Assembly: GCF_030758935.1 (NCBI RefSeq)
Contig: NZ_CP132333.1
Coordinates: 372,001 to 436,000 of the forward strand
From: Geothrix sp. PMB-07
GTDB taxonomy: Bacteria; Acidobacteriota; Holophagae; Holophagales; Holophagaceae
Direction: 5' to 3'
DNA length: 64,000 nucleotides
How positions within the stretch are numbered: position 1 is the stretch's first letter; every line of letters starts with the position of its first letter. Positions 15,599 to 25,043 of this stretch are shown piece by piece. The notes below the pieces were generated by a model. It ran no database searches and was not told where the DNA came from. It saw only the letters and a program-made list of their open reading frames with translations. Position numbers and translations under genes: made by a program.

Positions 15599-18127
15599 AT
15601 GCCTCCGTCCCAGCCACAGTCCCCCCGGGCCCGCCGGAGAAAGATGTTCCACCTGCTTGGCCATGCCGCGCCCTGGATGGTGCTCTTCCTGGGCCTCGCC
15701 GGCACCCTCTGGGCCTGGCGCGCCCTGGATCTGCAGGAACAGGCCTTCCGCGCGGGCCGCCTGGACGGGGCCATGGCCCAGACGCGCGAGGCAGTGGATC
15801 ACCGCGTCGAGGAACAGACCAAGCTGCTGATTGCGGCCAAGGGGTTCGTTCTGGGCCGGTCGCGGGTGACCTCGGAGGACTGGCGGATCTTCAACGCGGG
15901 CCTGGAGCCGCGGCGGCTGTCGCCCGGAACCCGCGTGATGGGCTATCTCTCCCGGGAGGTGTTGGAAGGGCGCAAGGACGCGCTGCCGCTGCTGGAGCCC
16001 GAAATCGACGCTTCGTTGCTGGGACCCCAAGGGAGCGGCCTCCTGCGCCATCCGGCTTTCCTCGATGCGGCGACCCGCGCCCGGGACCGGGGCGAATTCG
16101 CTGTGAGCGGCTGTCTGGTGCTCCCCGGGGAGCAGGCGCCCTCTGTGGCCTTCCTGCTCCCGGTCTTCCGGGAGGGCCTGGTTCCCAATACCACGGCCGC
16201 CCGCCAAGGGGCCTTCCAGGGGCTGGTGCTTCTGCTCGCCGGTGGGAAGGACTTGTTCCGCACCATGTATGGGGCCATCCCCATCGCGGATCTGGACGTG
16301 GAGATCTACGACGATCCCTCCTGCCGGGAGGATGGCCTGATCTATGATCGTGCGCTCTGCCATGCGGGCAGGGGCCCGGCCATGGCGGTGCGCCACGAGG
16401 GTCGGCACATGCCCTTGAGGGTTGGGGGACGCCAGTGGGATCTGGTGGCGGGTTTTGTCCCGGGGGTGGCGGGCTTTCGGGAAAGCAGACCGACCATGGT
16501 GGCTCTGGGCGGCGCGGCCTTGAGCCTGCTGGCCTTTGGACTGACCCTCTTCTTGGCCTACAGCCGCTCTCGACTTGAGGCCATGGCCCACCAGCTGCGC
16601 GAAAGCGAGGCGCGGTTCCGATCCGTGGCCGAGACCGCCTCCTGCGCCATCTTCATCTATGCCGATCACATCGAGTACATGAACGAGGCAGGCACACGCA
16701 TCACCGGTTTCTCCCTGGAGGAGATCCTCGGCCACTCGCTGCTGAACCTGGTGCACCCCGATGACCGAGAACTGGTGCGCTCCCGGGCACGGGCGCGGCT
16801 CCGCGGAGATACCGTGCCTTTGCGCTACGAGTTCCGCCTCCAGACCAAGAGCGGCGAAGTGCGCTGGATTGACTTCGCTGCCGGAACGGTGGTGCTGGGA
16901 GATAGGGTGCTTGGGCTGGGCACGGCCTTCGATGTGACGGAGCGGGTGAAGGCCAACGAGGCGCGCCTGAAGGCGGAGCGCAAGCTGATGGGCGCGCAGA
17001 AGCTCGAGAGCCTGGGACTGCTCGCCGGTGGCGTGGCCCACGACTTCAACAACCTGCTCACGGTCATCCAGGGAAACGCAGGCATGCTGCGCGATGCCAT
17101 GGATGAGCCGGAGATGGCCCAGACCTGCCTGCGCAACATCGAGGAGACCTGCCGCCGGGCCGCGGGTCTGGTGGGCCAGATGCTCGCCTATTCAGGCCGG
17201 GGCAGGGGCCAGGTCCACCTGCTGGACTTGAACCGGCTCATCCAGGAAATCGCGCAACTGTTGAGCGTCTCCATTCCGAAGGCCATCAGCATCCAGTACC
17301 GGCTGACGGACCCCCTACCTCCCATCCTGGGTGACCCGGCCCAGCTCCAACAGGTGGTGATGAATCTGGTGACCAATGCGGCCGAGGCCATTGGCGAGAC
17401 GGAAGGCCGCATCACCCTGGGCTCCGGTTTCCAGGTGTTGGGCGAGACGGACGCGACGGGTCTCCGCGTGGCCGAGGGCCTGGATTCCGGCCCCTTCGTG
17501 TTCTTCGAAGTGGAGGATACCGGCGCCGGCATGGATGCAGCCACCTTGGCCCGGATCTTCGATCCGTTCTTCACCACCAAGTTCACGGGCCGGGGCCTTG
17601 GTCTTGCGGCCATGCAGGGCATCGTGCGGGGGCACGGCGGGGGCGTGGAAATCCAGAGCAGCCCAGGCGTGGGCACCACTTTCCGTGTCTACCTGCCCGC
17701 CCGCAGCGGCAGCGTCCTGCCTGGTGCCGACGAACCTCGGGGCGCGGCCCTGCCGTTGAGCGGCGAGGGCCTGGTGCTGGTGGCGGATGATGAGCCGGGC
17801 ATCCGTGACTTCGTGCAACAGGTCATGGTGCGCGCAGGCTTCGAGGTGATCGTGGCGGCGGATGGGGTGGATGCCGTCGAGCAGGTGCGAGCGCATCATC
17901 GGGAACTGCGGCTGGTGCTGCTGGATCTCACCATGCCGCGCTTGGGAGGGGACGAGGCCCTGGTGGATATCCGGGCACTGGGCTACAGCGGCCCCGTCAT
18001 CCGCTGGAGCGGGTACGCGCTGACGGACGCCACGCCCGATCCCCGCGCCGCCTTCCTGCGTAAACCCTTCAGTGCGGAAGAACTGCTTGCCCTGGTCGCC
18101 AAGGCCCTCAGCCCATCGGTCAGTTGA
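15599..18127 (+). CDS. Membrane hybrid histidine kinase (CHASE-PAS-HisKA-HATPase-REC)
   Basis: The 842-residue product has a transmembrane helix near residues 24-40, an extracytoplasmic CHASE-like sensor to about 295, a second helix at 300-320, a PAS domain (about 335-450), and a kinase core with [12 protein letters not shown] (His481). An ATPase domain follows with the N box [11 protein letters not shown] and the G2 region GRGLGLAA, then a receiver ending the protein with LLDLTMP (Asp776). A start at codon 16, behind GGAG, is also possible. The layout matches the kinase at 54559-57168. Its stop overlaps the convergent pyrH stop by eight bases. The ligand is unknown. Confidence 0.9.
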   Translation: MPPSQPQSPRARRRKMFHLLGHAAPWMVLFLGLAGTLWAWRALDLQEQAFRAGRLDGAMAQTREAVDHRVEEQTKLLIAAKGFVLGRSRVTSEDWRIFNAGLEPRRLSPGTRVMGYLSREVLEGRKDALPLLEPEIDASLLGPQGSGLLRHPAFLDAATRARDRGEFAVSGCLVLPGEQAPSVAFLLPVFREGLVPNTTAARQGAFQGLVLLLAGGKDLFRTMYGAIPIADLDVEIYDDPSCREDGLIYDRALCHAGRGPAMAVRHEGRHMPLRVGGRQWDLVAGFVPGVAGFRESRPTMVALGGAALSLLAFGLTLFLAYSRSRLEAMAHQLRESEARFRSVAETASCAIFIYADHIEYMNEAGTRITGFSLEEILGHSLLNLVHPDDRELVRSRARARLRGDTVPLRYEFRLQTKSGEVRWIDFAAGTVVLGDRVLGLGTAFDVTERVKANEARLKAERKLMGAQKLESLGLLAGGVAHDFNNLLTVIQGNAGMLRDAMDEPEMAQTCLRNIEETCRRAAGLVGQMLAYSGRGRGQVHLLDLNRLIQEIAQLLSVSIPKAISIQYRLTDPLPPILGDPAQLQQVVMNLVTNAAEAIGETEGRITLGSGFQVLGETDATGLRVAEGLDSGPFVFFEVEDTGAGMDAATLARIFDPFFTTKFTGRGLGLAAMQGIVRGHGGGVEIQSSPGVGTTFRVYLPARSGSVLPGADEPRGAALPLSGEGLVLVADDEPGIRDFVQQVMVRAGFEVIVAADGVDAVEQVRAHHRELRLVLLDLTMPRLGGDEALVDIRALGYSGPVIRWSGYALTDATPDPRAAFLRKPFSAEELLALVAKALSPSVS

Positions 18128-18824
18128 CGAGCGTGCCCACGGCCTCGCCGTTGACGGCGGCCACGAGGTTGCCGGGCTTGTTCATGTCGAAGACCAGGAT
18201 GGGCAGCTTGTTGTCCATGCAGAGCGCAATCGCCGGAGCATCCATGACCTTCAGCCCCTTCTCGAGCACATCCTGGAAGCTGATGTGGTCGAAGCGGGTG
18301 GCGCTGGGATCCTTCTTGGGATCGGCGGTGTAGATGCCATCGACATTGGTGGCCTTCATGACCACCTCAGCGTTGATCTCGTTGCCGCGCAGGGCCGCGG
18401 CGGTGTCGGTGCTGAAGTAGGGATTGCCGGTGCCAGCGCCGAAGATGACCACGCGGCCCTTCTCCAGGTGGCGGGTGGCGCGGCGGCGGATGTAGGTCTC
18501 GGTGACCTTGGGCATTTCGAGGCCGGACAGGGTGCGGGTGTGCACGCCCTTGTGCTCCAGGGCGTCCTGCAGGGCCAGGGCGTTGATCATGGTGGCCAGC
18601 ATGCCCATGTGGTCGGCGGTGGTGCGATCCATGCCCTTGGTGGCGCCCGCGACGCCGCGGAAGATGTTGCCGCCGCCGATGACGAGGGCCACTTCCACGC
18701 CCATCTCCCGGATGGCCTTCACCTGATCGGCGATCATGGACACCACGGCGGGATCGATGCCGCCCTTCTGCTCGCCCATGAGGGCTTCGCCGGAGAGTTT
18801 CAGGAGGATGCGCTTGAACTTCAT
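18120..18824 (-). CDS. pyrH: UMP kinase
   Basis: The 234-residue product is a full-length bacterial UMP kinase of the amino-acid-kinase fold: [14 protein letters not shown] at the start, the GGGNIFRG nucleotide motif near residue 50, [15 protein letters not shown] near residue 72 and a C-terminal [16 protein letters not shown]. It makes UDP from UMP for pyrimidine nucleotide synthesis and is essential in most bacteria. It follows rpsB and tsf in the order common to many genomes, but a terminator stands between tsf and pyrH, so part of its transcription may be separate or by read-through. Confidence 0.97.
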   Translation of the reverse strand: MKFKRILLKLSGEALMGEQKGGIDPAVVSMIADQVKAIREMGVEVALVIGGGNIFRGVAGATKGMDRTTADHMGMLATMINALALQDALEHKGVHTRTLSGLEMPKVTETYIRRRATRHLEKGRVVIFGAGTGNPYFSTDTAAALRGNEINAEVVMKATNVDGIYTADPKKDPSATRFDHISFQDVLEKGLKVMDAPAIALCMDNKLPILVFDMNKPGNLVAAVNGEAVGTLVN

Positions 18825-18870
18825 GGGGACCTCGGGGCGGTAGGAACAGGCTAGCGTGCGGACTTAAAAA

Positions 18871-18894
18871 AGGGGCGGCACGAATGCCGCCCCT
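18871..18894 (-). terminator. Intrinsic terminator behind tsf
   Basis: AGGGGCGGCA and TGCCGCCCCT form a perfect ten-pair stem with a four-base loop (18881-18884). On the minus strand the stem is followed by a run of five T, then AAG. It lies 19 bases after the tsf stop and 46 bases before the pyrH start. Confidence 0.9.
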
Positions 18895-18912
18895 GTTCAG
18901 AAGGTGGAAACC

Positions 18913-19563
18913 TTACTTGGCGGCGGCCACTTCGGCAGCGAAGTTCTCGCTGCGCTTCTCGAGGCCCTCTCCCATGATGTACTTGGTGAAGCGGCGGATG
19001 CTCAGCTTCTCGCCGATCTCCGCGGTCTTCTGGGACAGGTACTGCTGGATGGTGAGGTCGGGGTTCATGATGAAGGGCTGCTCAAGAAGGCAGACCTCCT
19101 TGAAGATGCTGTTCATCTTCCCTTCGACGATGCGCTCGACGATGTTGGCGGGCTTGCCGGTGGCCAGGGCCTGCTCGGTGGCGATGCGCTTCTCGGTGTC
19201 GAGGAAGTCCTGGGTGACCTCTTCCTTGGTGACGAAGCGGGGCGCGGGGTCAGCGGCCGCGATGTGCATCGCGATCTCTTTCACGAGGCGCTGGAAGGCC
19301 TCGTTGCGGGCCACGAAGTCGGTCTCGGAGTTCACTTCCACCAGCACGCCGACGCGGCCGCCGGGGTGGATGTAGGCTTCCACGATGCCTTCAGCGGCGA
19401 TGCGGTCAGCCTTCTTGGCGGAAGCGGCGAGGCCCTTCTTGCGCAGCCACTCGTTGGCGGCTTCCATGTCGCCGTTGCTCTCTTCCAGGGCCTTCTTGCA
19501 GTCCATCATGCCGAGGCCGGTCTTCTCGCGCAGGGTCTTCACGTCTTGGGCGGTAAATGCCAT
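18913..19563 (-). CDS. tsf: Translation elongation factor Ts
   Basis: The 216-residue product shows the EF-Ts opening: [21 protein letters not shown], a UBA-like domain, then the [10 protein letters not shown] core motif near residue 80 that contacts EF-Tu. It exchanges GDP for GTP on EF-Tu. At 216 residues it is the short form, lacking the longer C-terminal dimerisation part of the E. coli protein (283 residues), as in Thermus and many other phyla. It follows rpsB by 85 bp on the same strand, the usual arrangement. GGAG stands just before the start. Confidence 0.97.
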   Translation of the reverse strand: MAFTAQDVKTLREKTGLGMMDCKKALEESNGDMEAANEWLRKKGLAASAKKADRIAAEGIVEAYIHPGGRVGVLVEVNSETDFVARNEAFQRLVKEIAMHIAAADPAPRFVTKEEVTQDFLDTEKRIATEQALATGKPANIVERIVEGKMNSIFKEVCLLEQPFIMNPDLTIQQYLSQKTAEIGEKLSIRRFTKYIMGEGLEKRSENFAAEVAAAK

Positions 19564-19598
19564 GGGTCATCTCCTGAATCATGGGGGATTCAAACCAT

Positions 19599-19629
19599 CA
19601 GCCATCAGCGGGCGGACCACTGATGGCTG
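19599..19629 (-). repeat. Inverted repeat between rpsB and tsf
   Basis: CAGCCATCAG (19599-19608) and CTGATGGCTG (19620-19629) are exact complements with an 11-base loop. No T-run follows on the minus strand, so this looks like a processing or stability hairpin between two cotranscribed genes and not a terminator. Confidence 0.6.
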
Positions 19630-19648
19630 ACGAATGGTGTGAAAGGGT

Positions 19649-20401
19649 CTAGCCTTCGACTTCCATCTTTTCGGCCATCATCTTCTTCATGTCCTCGCTG
19701 TCGCCCTTGTCGCGGAAGGACTGGCGGCCCTCGAGGATCGAGTCGGCCACGCGCTCGGAGAAGAGCAGGATGGAGCGGATCGCGTCGTCATTGGCGGGGA
19801 TCACGTAATCCACCATGTCGGGATCGCAGTTGGTGTCGACGATGCCGACGACCTTGATGCCGAGCTTCTTGGCCTCGGTGACGGCGATGTCTTCGCGATG
19901 GGGATCGATGACGAAGATGACATCGGGCAGCGCGCGCATGTCGCGGATGCCGTGGAAGCTGGCTTCCAGCTTCAGGCGGGTGCGGTTCAGCGTGAGCAGT
20001 TCCTTCTTGGAGAGCAGGGCCGTGCGGGCGGGATCCGCCAGGGTGGCTTCGATCTCGCGGAACTTCTCGAGGCTCTTCTTGATGGTGGAGAAGTTGGTCA
20101 GCATGCCGCCCAGCCAGCGGTTGTTGACGTAGAAGGCGCCGCAGCGGCCGGCCTGCTCGGCGATGAGCTCCTGGGCCTGGGGCTTGGTGGCCACGAAGAG
20201 GAAGTTCTTGCCTTCGCCAGCGGCCTTCGTGAGGAAATTGGCGGCGGTGTTCCAGAGGCGCAGGGTCTTCTGGAGGTCGATGATGTAGATGCTGTTGCGG
20301 GCGCCGAAGATGAACTTCTTCATCTTCGGGTTCCAACGCTTGGTCTGGTGTCCGAAGTGGGCACCGGCTTCAAGAAGTTCCTTCATCTGGATGGCAGCCA
20401 T
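19649..20401 (-). CDS. rpsB: Ribosomal protein S2
   Basis: The 250-residue product matches S2 throughout: MKELLEAGAHFGHQTKRWNP at residues 6-25, FIYGARN-like FIFGARNSIYIIDLQKT, and the C-terminal GIVDTNCDPDMVDYVIPANDDA. It binds the 30S body and is needed for S1 binding. The ATG at 20401 is chosen because it gives the family's usual N-terminus and has GGGAGG five bases upstream on the minus strand. It is followed by tsf. It is separated from rpsI by a strong terminator, so it should have its own promoter within 20402-20510. Confidence 0.97.
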   Translation of the reverse strand: MAAIQMKELLEAGAHFGHQTKRWNPKMKKFIFGARNSIYIIDLQKTLRLWNTAANFLTKAAGEGKNFLFVATKPQAQELIAEQAGRCGAFYVNNRWLGGMLTNFSTIKKSLEKFREIEATLADPARTALLSKKELLTLNRTRLKLEASFHGIRDMRALPDVIFVIDPHREDIAVTEAKKLGIKVVGIVDTNCDPDMVDYVIPANDDAIRSILLFSERVADSILEGRQSFRDKGDSEDMKKMMAEKMEVEG

Positions 20402-20514
20402 GCTGGCCTCCCTGGTCAAGCGGCGAATCGAAGGTGCCGCGGGTGGGATGAAAGGCTTGGGGTTGGTTCCCTTCGCCCGAATCGTCCACGGAGTCCCGTG
20501 GACCGGAAAAACAG

Positions 20515-20540
20515 AAGGGGGAACCGAGTGGTTCCCCCTT
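20515..20540 (-). terminator. Intrinsic terminator behind rpsI
   Basis: AAGGGGGAACC (20515-20525) and GGTTCCCCCTT (20530-20540) form an 11-pair perfect stem with a GAGT loop. On the minus strand it is followed by CTGTTTTTCC. It lies 11 bases behind the rpsI stop and ends the rplM-rpsI transcript. Confidence 0.92.
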
Positions 20541-20551
20541 CCAGAGACAGA

Positions 20552-20944
20552 CTAGCGCTTGCTGAACTGGAAGCGACGACGGGCGGCCTTGCGACCGGGC
20601 TTCTTGCGTTCCTTCATGCGGGGATCGCGGGTCAGGAGGCCGGCGCCGCGCAGGAGGGACTTCAGCTGCTCGTTGTAGCCCAGCAGCGCACGGGAGATGC
20701 CCATGCGGATGGCCGAGGCCTGGCCGGCGGGGCCGCCACCAGTGACGCTGATGACCATGTCGAACTTGCCGTCGAGATCGGCCAGCACCAGGGGCTGGTG
20801 GACCATCATGCGGAGCACGGCATTGGGGAAGTAGCTTTCGAGGCTGCGACCGTTGACGGTGATCTTGCCGGTGCCGGGGCGCAGGAAGGCGCGAGCGGCC
20901 GCGCTCTTGCGGCGACCGGTTCCGTAGTTCTGGGAAATGGCCAT
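20552..20944 (-). CDS. rpsI: Ribosomal protein S9
   Basis: The 130-residue product has the S9 landmarks: [19 protein letters not shown] at the start, [20 protein letters not shown] in the middle, and the basic tail ending RRRFQFSKR, whose last arginine reaches the P-site tRNA anticodon loop in known ribosomes. It follows rplM by 13 bp, the near-universal bacterial pair, and ends at a strong terminator. Confidence 0.97.
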   Translation of the reverse strand: MAISQNYGTGRRKSAAARAFLRPGTGKITVNGRSLESYFPNAVLRMMVHQPLVLADLDGKFDMVISVTGGGPAGQASAIRMGISRALLGYNEQLKSLLRGAGLLTRDPRMKERKKPGRKAARRRFQFSKR

Positions 20945-20957
20945 GGGGTCCTCGCCT

Positions 20958-21392
20958 CTACTTCTGGATGGTCAGGATCTGGGGCTGCTGGGCGGACTGC
21001 TCGTGCTCGGGGCCCGCGTAGACCTTGAGCTTGCGATACATCGCCCGGCCGAGGGGGCCCTTGGGCAGCATGCCCTTGACGGCGCTCTCGATGATGCGCT
21101 CGGGGAAGGTGGCCTGCATCACTTCGGCGCGGACTTCCTTCATGGAGCCGGGCTGGGTGGTGGTGCGGCGGTAGAACTTCTGCACGCCCTTCTTGCCGGT
21201 GAGGATGGCCTTCTCGGCGTTGATGACGACGACGTGATCGCCGGTGTCGAGGAAGGGGGTCCAGGTCGGCTTGTTCTTGCCGGAGAGGACATCCGCGACG
21301 GCGGTGCTCAGGCGGCCCACGGGAATCCCGGTGGCGTCCACCAGGAACCACTGGCGCTTGAGATCATTGGCTTTCGGGAAGTACGTGCTCAT
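20958..21392 (-). CDS. rplM: Ribosomal protein L13
   Basis: The 144-residue product is a full-length L13: [24 protein letters not shown] near the start, [17 protein letters not shown], and the highly conserved [20 protein letters not shown] near residue 112. It is an early-assembling 50S protein. The ATG at 21392 has a GGAG ribosome site upstream; the open frame runs 20 codons further but lacks both a site and the family N-terminus. The rplM-rpsI pair is transcribed from the promoter overlapping the end of the PseG-like gene. Confidence 0.97.
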   Translation of the reverse strand: MSTYFPKANDLKRQWFLVDATGIPVGRLSTAVADVLSGKNKPTWTPFLDTGDHVVVINAEKAILTGKKGVQKFYRRTTTQPGSMKEVRAEVMQATFPERIIESAVKGMLPKGPLGRAMYRKLKVYAGPEHEQSAQQPQILTIQK

Positions 21393-21463
21393 GGCCTGCT
21401 CCGGAATCACAATCGCGCAGCAAAGACACCACCCCAGGGGCGGCGAATTCACAGAAGGGAAAG

Positions 21464-21490
21464 CTTATCGTTGAGCGGCCGGGGGGTCAA
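21464..21490 (-). promoter_or_regulatory. Candidate promoter of rplM-rpsI
   Basis: On the minus strand TTGACC (21490-21485) is followed after 15 bp by GATAAG (21469-21464). The -35 overlaps the stop of the upstream PseG-like gene. Spacing is a little short, so the call is moderate. Confidence 0.4.
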
Positions 21491-22566
21491 GCCGGGATTT
21501 CAGAAAGCCGCCACAACTCCTGGGCAATGCGCGAGGCCGCCATGCCATCCACCAGGGCCATGCCGTCGCGGACCTGCTCCTGGCGGTTGTCCTGGCCCTC
21601 CGGGCCCAGCCATTGGGCGAGGGCCTCCCGCGTCATCACCAGATCCGCCTCGGGGCCTTCGCCCAGGTCGAAGCAGCCGTTGGCCAGGGCCAGGTCGGCC
21701 AGCAGGCCGTGCTGGCGCTCGTTCTGCCCCCACACTGCGGCAGGGATGCCCATGCACAGCGCTTCGGCCAGCGTGACGCCCGCAGAGCACCAGAGCGCGT
21801 CGAAATCCGGCATGCGGCGGGTGAGAGCCGGCAGCCCGCGAAGCACAGTGCAACCGGGGAAGGGCTCGCCCTGGATGCCATTGGGCGCCAGCAGGGTGCA
21901 GCTGCCGCGCCAGCGGTCTTCGGCCACCAGGGCCGCCAGCGCATCGAAGGCCTTCTGGGCCAGGTTGGGACCATCGCTGCCGCCGAAGGTGACCAGCAGC
22001 TTGTGCACCGCCAGCGGCTGGAGGGGCATGCGCTTGGGCCGCAGGTCCAGAGCCGTTTTGTCGACCACGATGAAGTTCGAACCGCGGAGCACACGGCAGG
22101 CACCGGAAGTGGTCTCGAAGGGCCGCACCTTGTGGCCGTTCACCACCTTCACCGGATGGTCGGGCCACCTCACGCCTTCCAGGTAGGGCTGGAAGAGGAG
22201 GTCGGCCGTTTCGTGGGCGTCGGTGTCGTCCTCCATGACCGCCACTTTGAGGGGGCGCAGGGCCTGAAGGAAGGCGGTGGTGGTGTCCCACTGATCGACG
22301 AGCACCAGGGCGGCGCGGGAGGCGAGCTCCTTCGGCAACGGCGTGTGCAGGTCGGCACCGAGATAGGCGGCCTCGCAGGGCAGGGCCTGGTCCAGGAAGG
22401 GATGGGTGCCGCCGCCCACCCGGCGGGCGCGGTCATCCCCGGAGATGGCGATGCAGGCCTGGCCGCCCAGGGCGCGCCAGGCTTCTTGAAGGGCCAGGGC
22501 CCGGGCGACATGGCCCAGCCCAAGACGCAGATCGGCGTGAACGCGGAGAATCAGCAGCGGGGACAT
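21487..22566 (-). CDS. PseG-like nucleotide-sugar hydrolase / glycosyltransferase-fold protein
   Basis: The 359-residue product resembles PseG, the UDP-2,4-diacetamido-trideoxy-altropyranose hydrolase of pseudaminic acid synthesis. It opens with LRVHADLRLGLGHVARALAL (compare the RxDxSxxxGxGHxxR pattern), has VLVDQWD near residue 90, and a GT-B type C-terminal part with VTFGGSDGPN and a late AAVWGQNERQ. The aspartate in LRVHAD and the GxGH histidine of the known active site are both present. No other pseudaminic acid gene is in the window, so the sugar and pathway are unproven. It lies upstream of the rplM operon on the same strand. Confidence 0.6.
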   Translation of the reverse strand: MSPLLILRVHADLRLGLGHVARALALQEAWRALGGQACIAISGDDRARRVGGGTHPFLDQALPCEAAYLGADLHTPLPKELASRAALVLVDQWDTTTAFLQALRPLKVAVMEDDTDAHETADLLFQPYLEGVRWPDHPVKVVNGHKVRPFETTSGACRVLRGSNFIVVDKTALDLRPKRMPLQPLAVHKLLVTFGGSDGPNLAQKAFDALAALVAEDRWRGSCTLLAPNGIQGEPFPGCTVLRGLPALTRRMPDFDALWCSAGVTLAEALCMGIPAAVWGQNERQHGLLADLALANGCFDLGEGPEADLVMTREALAQWLGPEGQDNRQEQVRDGMALVDGMAASRIAQELWRLSEIPA

Positions 22567-22669
22567 GATCGGGAAAGTCTACCCGTCCCCGCAAGCCATG
22601 GGGAGGGGGGATGATCATGGCGGATTCTCCCGGGTCTGTGGAATCCTGATTCCCTACCCGGGAGTGAAC

Positions 22670-23428
22670 ATGTCCGATCCATATCTGTCACAGGCGCCAG
22701 GCGGCCTGATTCCGGCACCGGGCGCGAAGGCCGCCAAGGTCTGCGGCATCCTCGCCATCGTGTTGGCACTCACCTGCGCGGGCATTCCCATTGCCATCAT
22801 CCTGGGGATCGTGGCCCTGGTGCAGCAGGGCAAGGCCAAGCGCCTGGCCAAGGCCCAGCCCGAAGTCTATGCGCCCGTGTCAGCCACGGGCCTGGTGACG
22901 GGCATCATCGGCCTGGTGCTGCCCGTGCTGATGATTCCCTTTGTGGGTATCGTCAGCGCCGTGGCCATTCCGGCCCTGCTGGTGCAGCGTGAGCGCGCCC
23001 GTGAGGTGGCGGTGCAGTCGAACCTGAACGTGGCCCGTGCCCGGGCCGAGGCCGCCTTGCAGGCCATCCACGCCAAGGCCCCCGGACAGGTGCCCTCCCA
23101 GGACGCGATCATTCAGGCTCTGGCCCAGGATCCCCTCGTCCAGGCCCTCAAGAACCCCCTGACGCCGGGCGCTCCAGCCCTGCAGCGCGGCACCACGGGC
23201 CCTCTCGGCACGGTGATGGTCTTCAGCGACCAGGAGCAAGAAGGCGGCGTCACCACCTGGACCCTGCAGTTCCGCGCCACGGTCAAGCTGGCCGGGCAGG
23301 AAAAGATCCTGCAGGAGGAACTGGTGACCCACACCCAGGAGCAGGTGCAGGGCCGCACGGAGGATGGCTGGGAGGTGGTGCAGCCGGCGCCGGAAGCCCC
23401 CGCGCCGACGCCCGCCCCTCAACAGTAG
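22670..23428 (+). CDS. DUF4190-type small membrane protein with a pilin-like segment
   Basis: The 252-residue product has two membrane helices near residues 22-48 and 65-100, the layout of DUF4190 proteins. The second helix reads VGIVSAVAIPALLVQRERAR and is followed by an amphipathic helix VAVQSNLNVARARAEAALQAI, which is strikingly like a type IV pilin N-terminal helix, though no prepilin peptidase site precedes it. The C-terminal 120 residues are a soluble domain ending in a Pro/Ala-rich tail (PAPEAPAPTPAPQQ). The start has GGGAG upstream at 22659-22663. Function unknown. Confidence 0.65.
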   Translation: MSDPYLSQAPGGLIPAPGAKAAKVCGILAIVLALTCAGIPIAIILGIVALVQQGKAKRLAKAQPEVYAPVSATGLVTGIIGLVLPVLMIPFVGIVSAVAIPALLVQRERAREVAVQSNLNVARARAEAALQAIHAKAPGQVPSQDAIIQALAQDPLVQALKNPLTPGAPALQRGTTGPLGTVMVFSDQEQEGGVTTWTLQFRATVKLAGQEKILQEELVTHTQEQVQGRTEDGWEVVQPAPEAPAPTPAPQQ

Positions 23429-23431
23429 GCC

Positions 23432-24013
23432 TCAGGGATAGGGATGCCCCTCGGCGAAGCCAGGCCGGGGGGCATCGATCACCGGTGCTTCGGCCACGGG
23501 CCAGCCATCGGCGAAGTAGGCCTCTTTGTAGCGGACGTAGCGGGTCCAGACACTGGCCGCCAGTTCACGTTGCTTGTCGCTGAGAGGCCCCTTCACGTGG
23601 GCGGGCCAACCGGCCACGAGGCTGTGGGGCGGGGCCTTGAAGCCCTCGCGCACCAGGCTGCCCGCGGCCACGAGGCAGCCCTCGCCGATCTCGGCGCCAT
23701 CCATGATGGTGGTGCTCATGCCGATGAGGGCATTCCTGCGGATGGTGCAGCCATGCAGCATCACGTTGTGGGCGATGCTCACCTCCTCCTCGATGAGCAG
23801 GGGATGCTTCTCGTTGGTGACATGCAGGCAGCAGGCATCCTGGATGTTGGTGCGCGCGCCGATGCGGATCCAGTTCACGTCGCCGCGGATGGCGCAGTTG
23901 AACCAGATGCTGGCGTCGTCGCCGATCGCGACGTCGCCGAGGATCAGCGCGCTGTCCGGCACGAACACGCGGGAACCGATCCTGGGAACCATGCCTTGGA
24001 AGGGGCGGATCAT
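23432..24013 (-). CDS. Gamma-carbonic-anhydrase family hexapeptide protein
   Basis: The 193-residue product is a left-handed beta-helix protein with repeated hexapeptides. It keeps the metal-binding pattern of the gamma class: RGDVNWIRIGARTNIQD, a histidine in CCLHV, and AHNVMLHGCTI with two histidines spaced five residues apart. Active carbonic anhydrase is possible, but many family members (YrdA, PaaY type) have other or unknown activities. The ATG at 24013 is preferred over the one at 24019 because GGAG then stands six bases upstream. A C-terminal extension of about 30 residues follows the helix cap. Confidence 0.85.
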   Translation of the reverse strand: MIRPFQGMVPRIGSRVFVPDSALILGDVAIGDDASIWFNCAIRGDVNWIRIGARTNIQDACCLHVTNEKHPLLIEEEVSIAHNVMLHGCTIRRNALIGMSTTIMDGAEIGEGCLVAAGSLVREGFKAPPHSLVAGWPAHVKGPLSDKQRELAASVWTRYVRYKEAYFADGWPVAEAPVIDAPRPGFAEGHPYP

Positions 24014-24034
24014 GGGCATCTCCAGCGGGTGAGT

Positions 24035-25021
24035 CTACCTCACAGGGAGCGGGCCCACCGCGAGCAGGCCGAGCTTCACGGCGCCCCAGCCCAGGGACCC
24101 GGCCATCAGCCAGAGCAGCAGGCCCTGGAAGAAGGGGCGGGGGCCGACCTCACGCAAAGCCTCGCGGCTGAGGCTGGCGCCGATGAGGAACAGGGTCAGC
24201 ACCAGCGCCCGCCGGGCGGCGAAGGCGACGACGTGGCCTGAAGCCCGCAGCGAAGGGATGAAGGTCACCAAGGCAGCGGCGACCAGGAAACCGACGATGA
24301 ACCAGGGCCGCTTCACGGGCGGCGCGTCGGGGTTGGCTTCGCCCCGTCGTGCCGCCAGCCAGCCGATGCCCAAAGTGAGGGGCACGATCCAGAGCGCCCG
24401 GGCCAGCTTCACCGTGGTGGCCACTTCCAGGGCCCGCGGCCCATAGGCCAGGCCCGCACCCACCACGGAGCTGGTGTCATGGATGGCCAGGGCCGACCAG
24501 AGGCCGAAGGCCTCCTGCCCCAATCCAGTGGCGTGGCCGATGGCTGGGAAAATCACCAGGGCCACGGCATTGAGGAGGAACACCGTGGCCAAGGCCACCG
24601 AGATCTCGTGTTCCTTGCTGCGCAGCACCGGCGCCACGGCGGCGATGGCGCTGCCGCCGCAGATGGCGGTGCCCACGGAGATGAGCAGACCCGTGTCCCG
24701 GGGCACTTTCAGCAGGCGGGCGAGGCTCCAGCCCAGGGCCAGCACGATGGCGATGCTGAGGGCGGTGTAGCCCAGTCCGTGCTGGCCGGCCCGCGCCACG
24801 GCGCGCAGATCCATGTCGGCCCCCAGGCCCACCACGGACAGCGGCAGCAGCCGGTGGGTCCAGGTTTGGACCTGCCTGGGCCAGGGTTGGCCCAGGGCCA
24901 GGGCCAGCAGAGCGCCAACCACCAGGGCCGCGGCGGAGGAGGTGAAGGGTGCCAGAGCGAACAGGGCGCCGAGGATCAGCAGGACCTTTGAAATTCGCTG
25001 GAGGGGCGCGGACGTGCTCAT
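24035..25021 (-). CDS. UPF0324 (YeiH-type) putative sulfate exporter family membrane protein
   Basis: The 328-residue product has about ten hydrophobic segments and the conserved family stretches AICGGSAIAAVAPVL near residue 120 and AIHDTSSVVGAG near residue 178. Named as putative sulfate exporters, the transported substrate has been tested in few members. The start ATG at 25021 is chosen because the protein then begins with a short polar segment before the first membrane helix; the open frame runs longer. It is divergent from the aminotransferase gene, 22 bp apart. Confidence 0.85.
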   Translation of the reverse strand: MSTSAPLQRISKVLLILGALFALAPFTSSAAALVVGALLALALGQPWPRQVQTWTHRLLPLSVVGLGADMDLRAVARAGQHGLGYTALSIAIVLALGWSLARLLKVPRDTGLLISVGTAICGGSAIAAVAPVLRSKEHEISVALATVFLLNAVALVIFPAIGHATGLGQEAFGLWSALAIHDTSSVVGAGLAYGPRALEVATTVKLARALWIVPLTLGIGWLAARRGEANPDAPPVKRPWFIVGFLVAAALVTFIPSLRASGHVVAFAARRALVLTLFLIGASLSREALREVGPRPFFQGLLLWLMAGSLGWGAVKLGLLAVGPLPVR

Positions 25022-25043
25022 GGCTTCAGGGTACCCTGGAAGA

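Noticed and set aside
14651-17041. Minus-strand 796-codon frame spanning the dehydrogenase and kinase genes
   Set aside because: Overlaps two recognised genes in a different frame or strand and has repetitive His/Arg/Gly-rich content.
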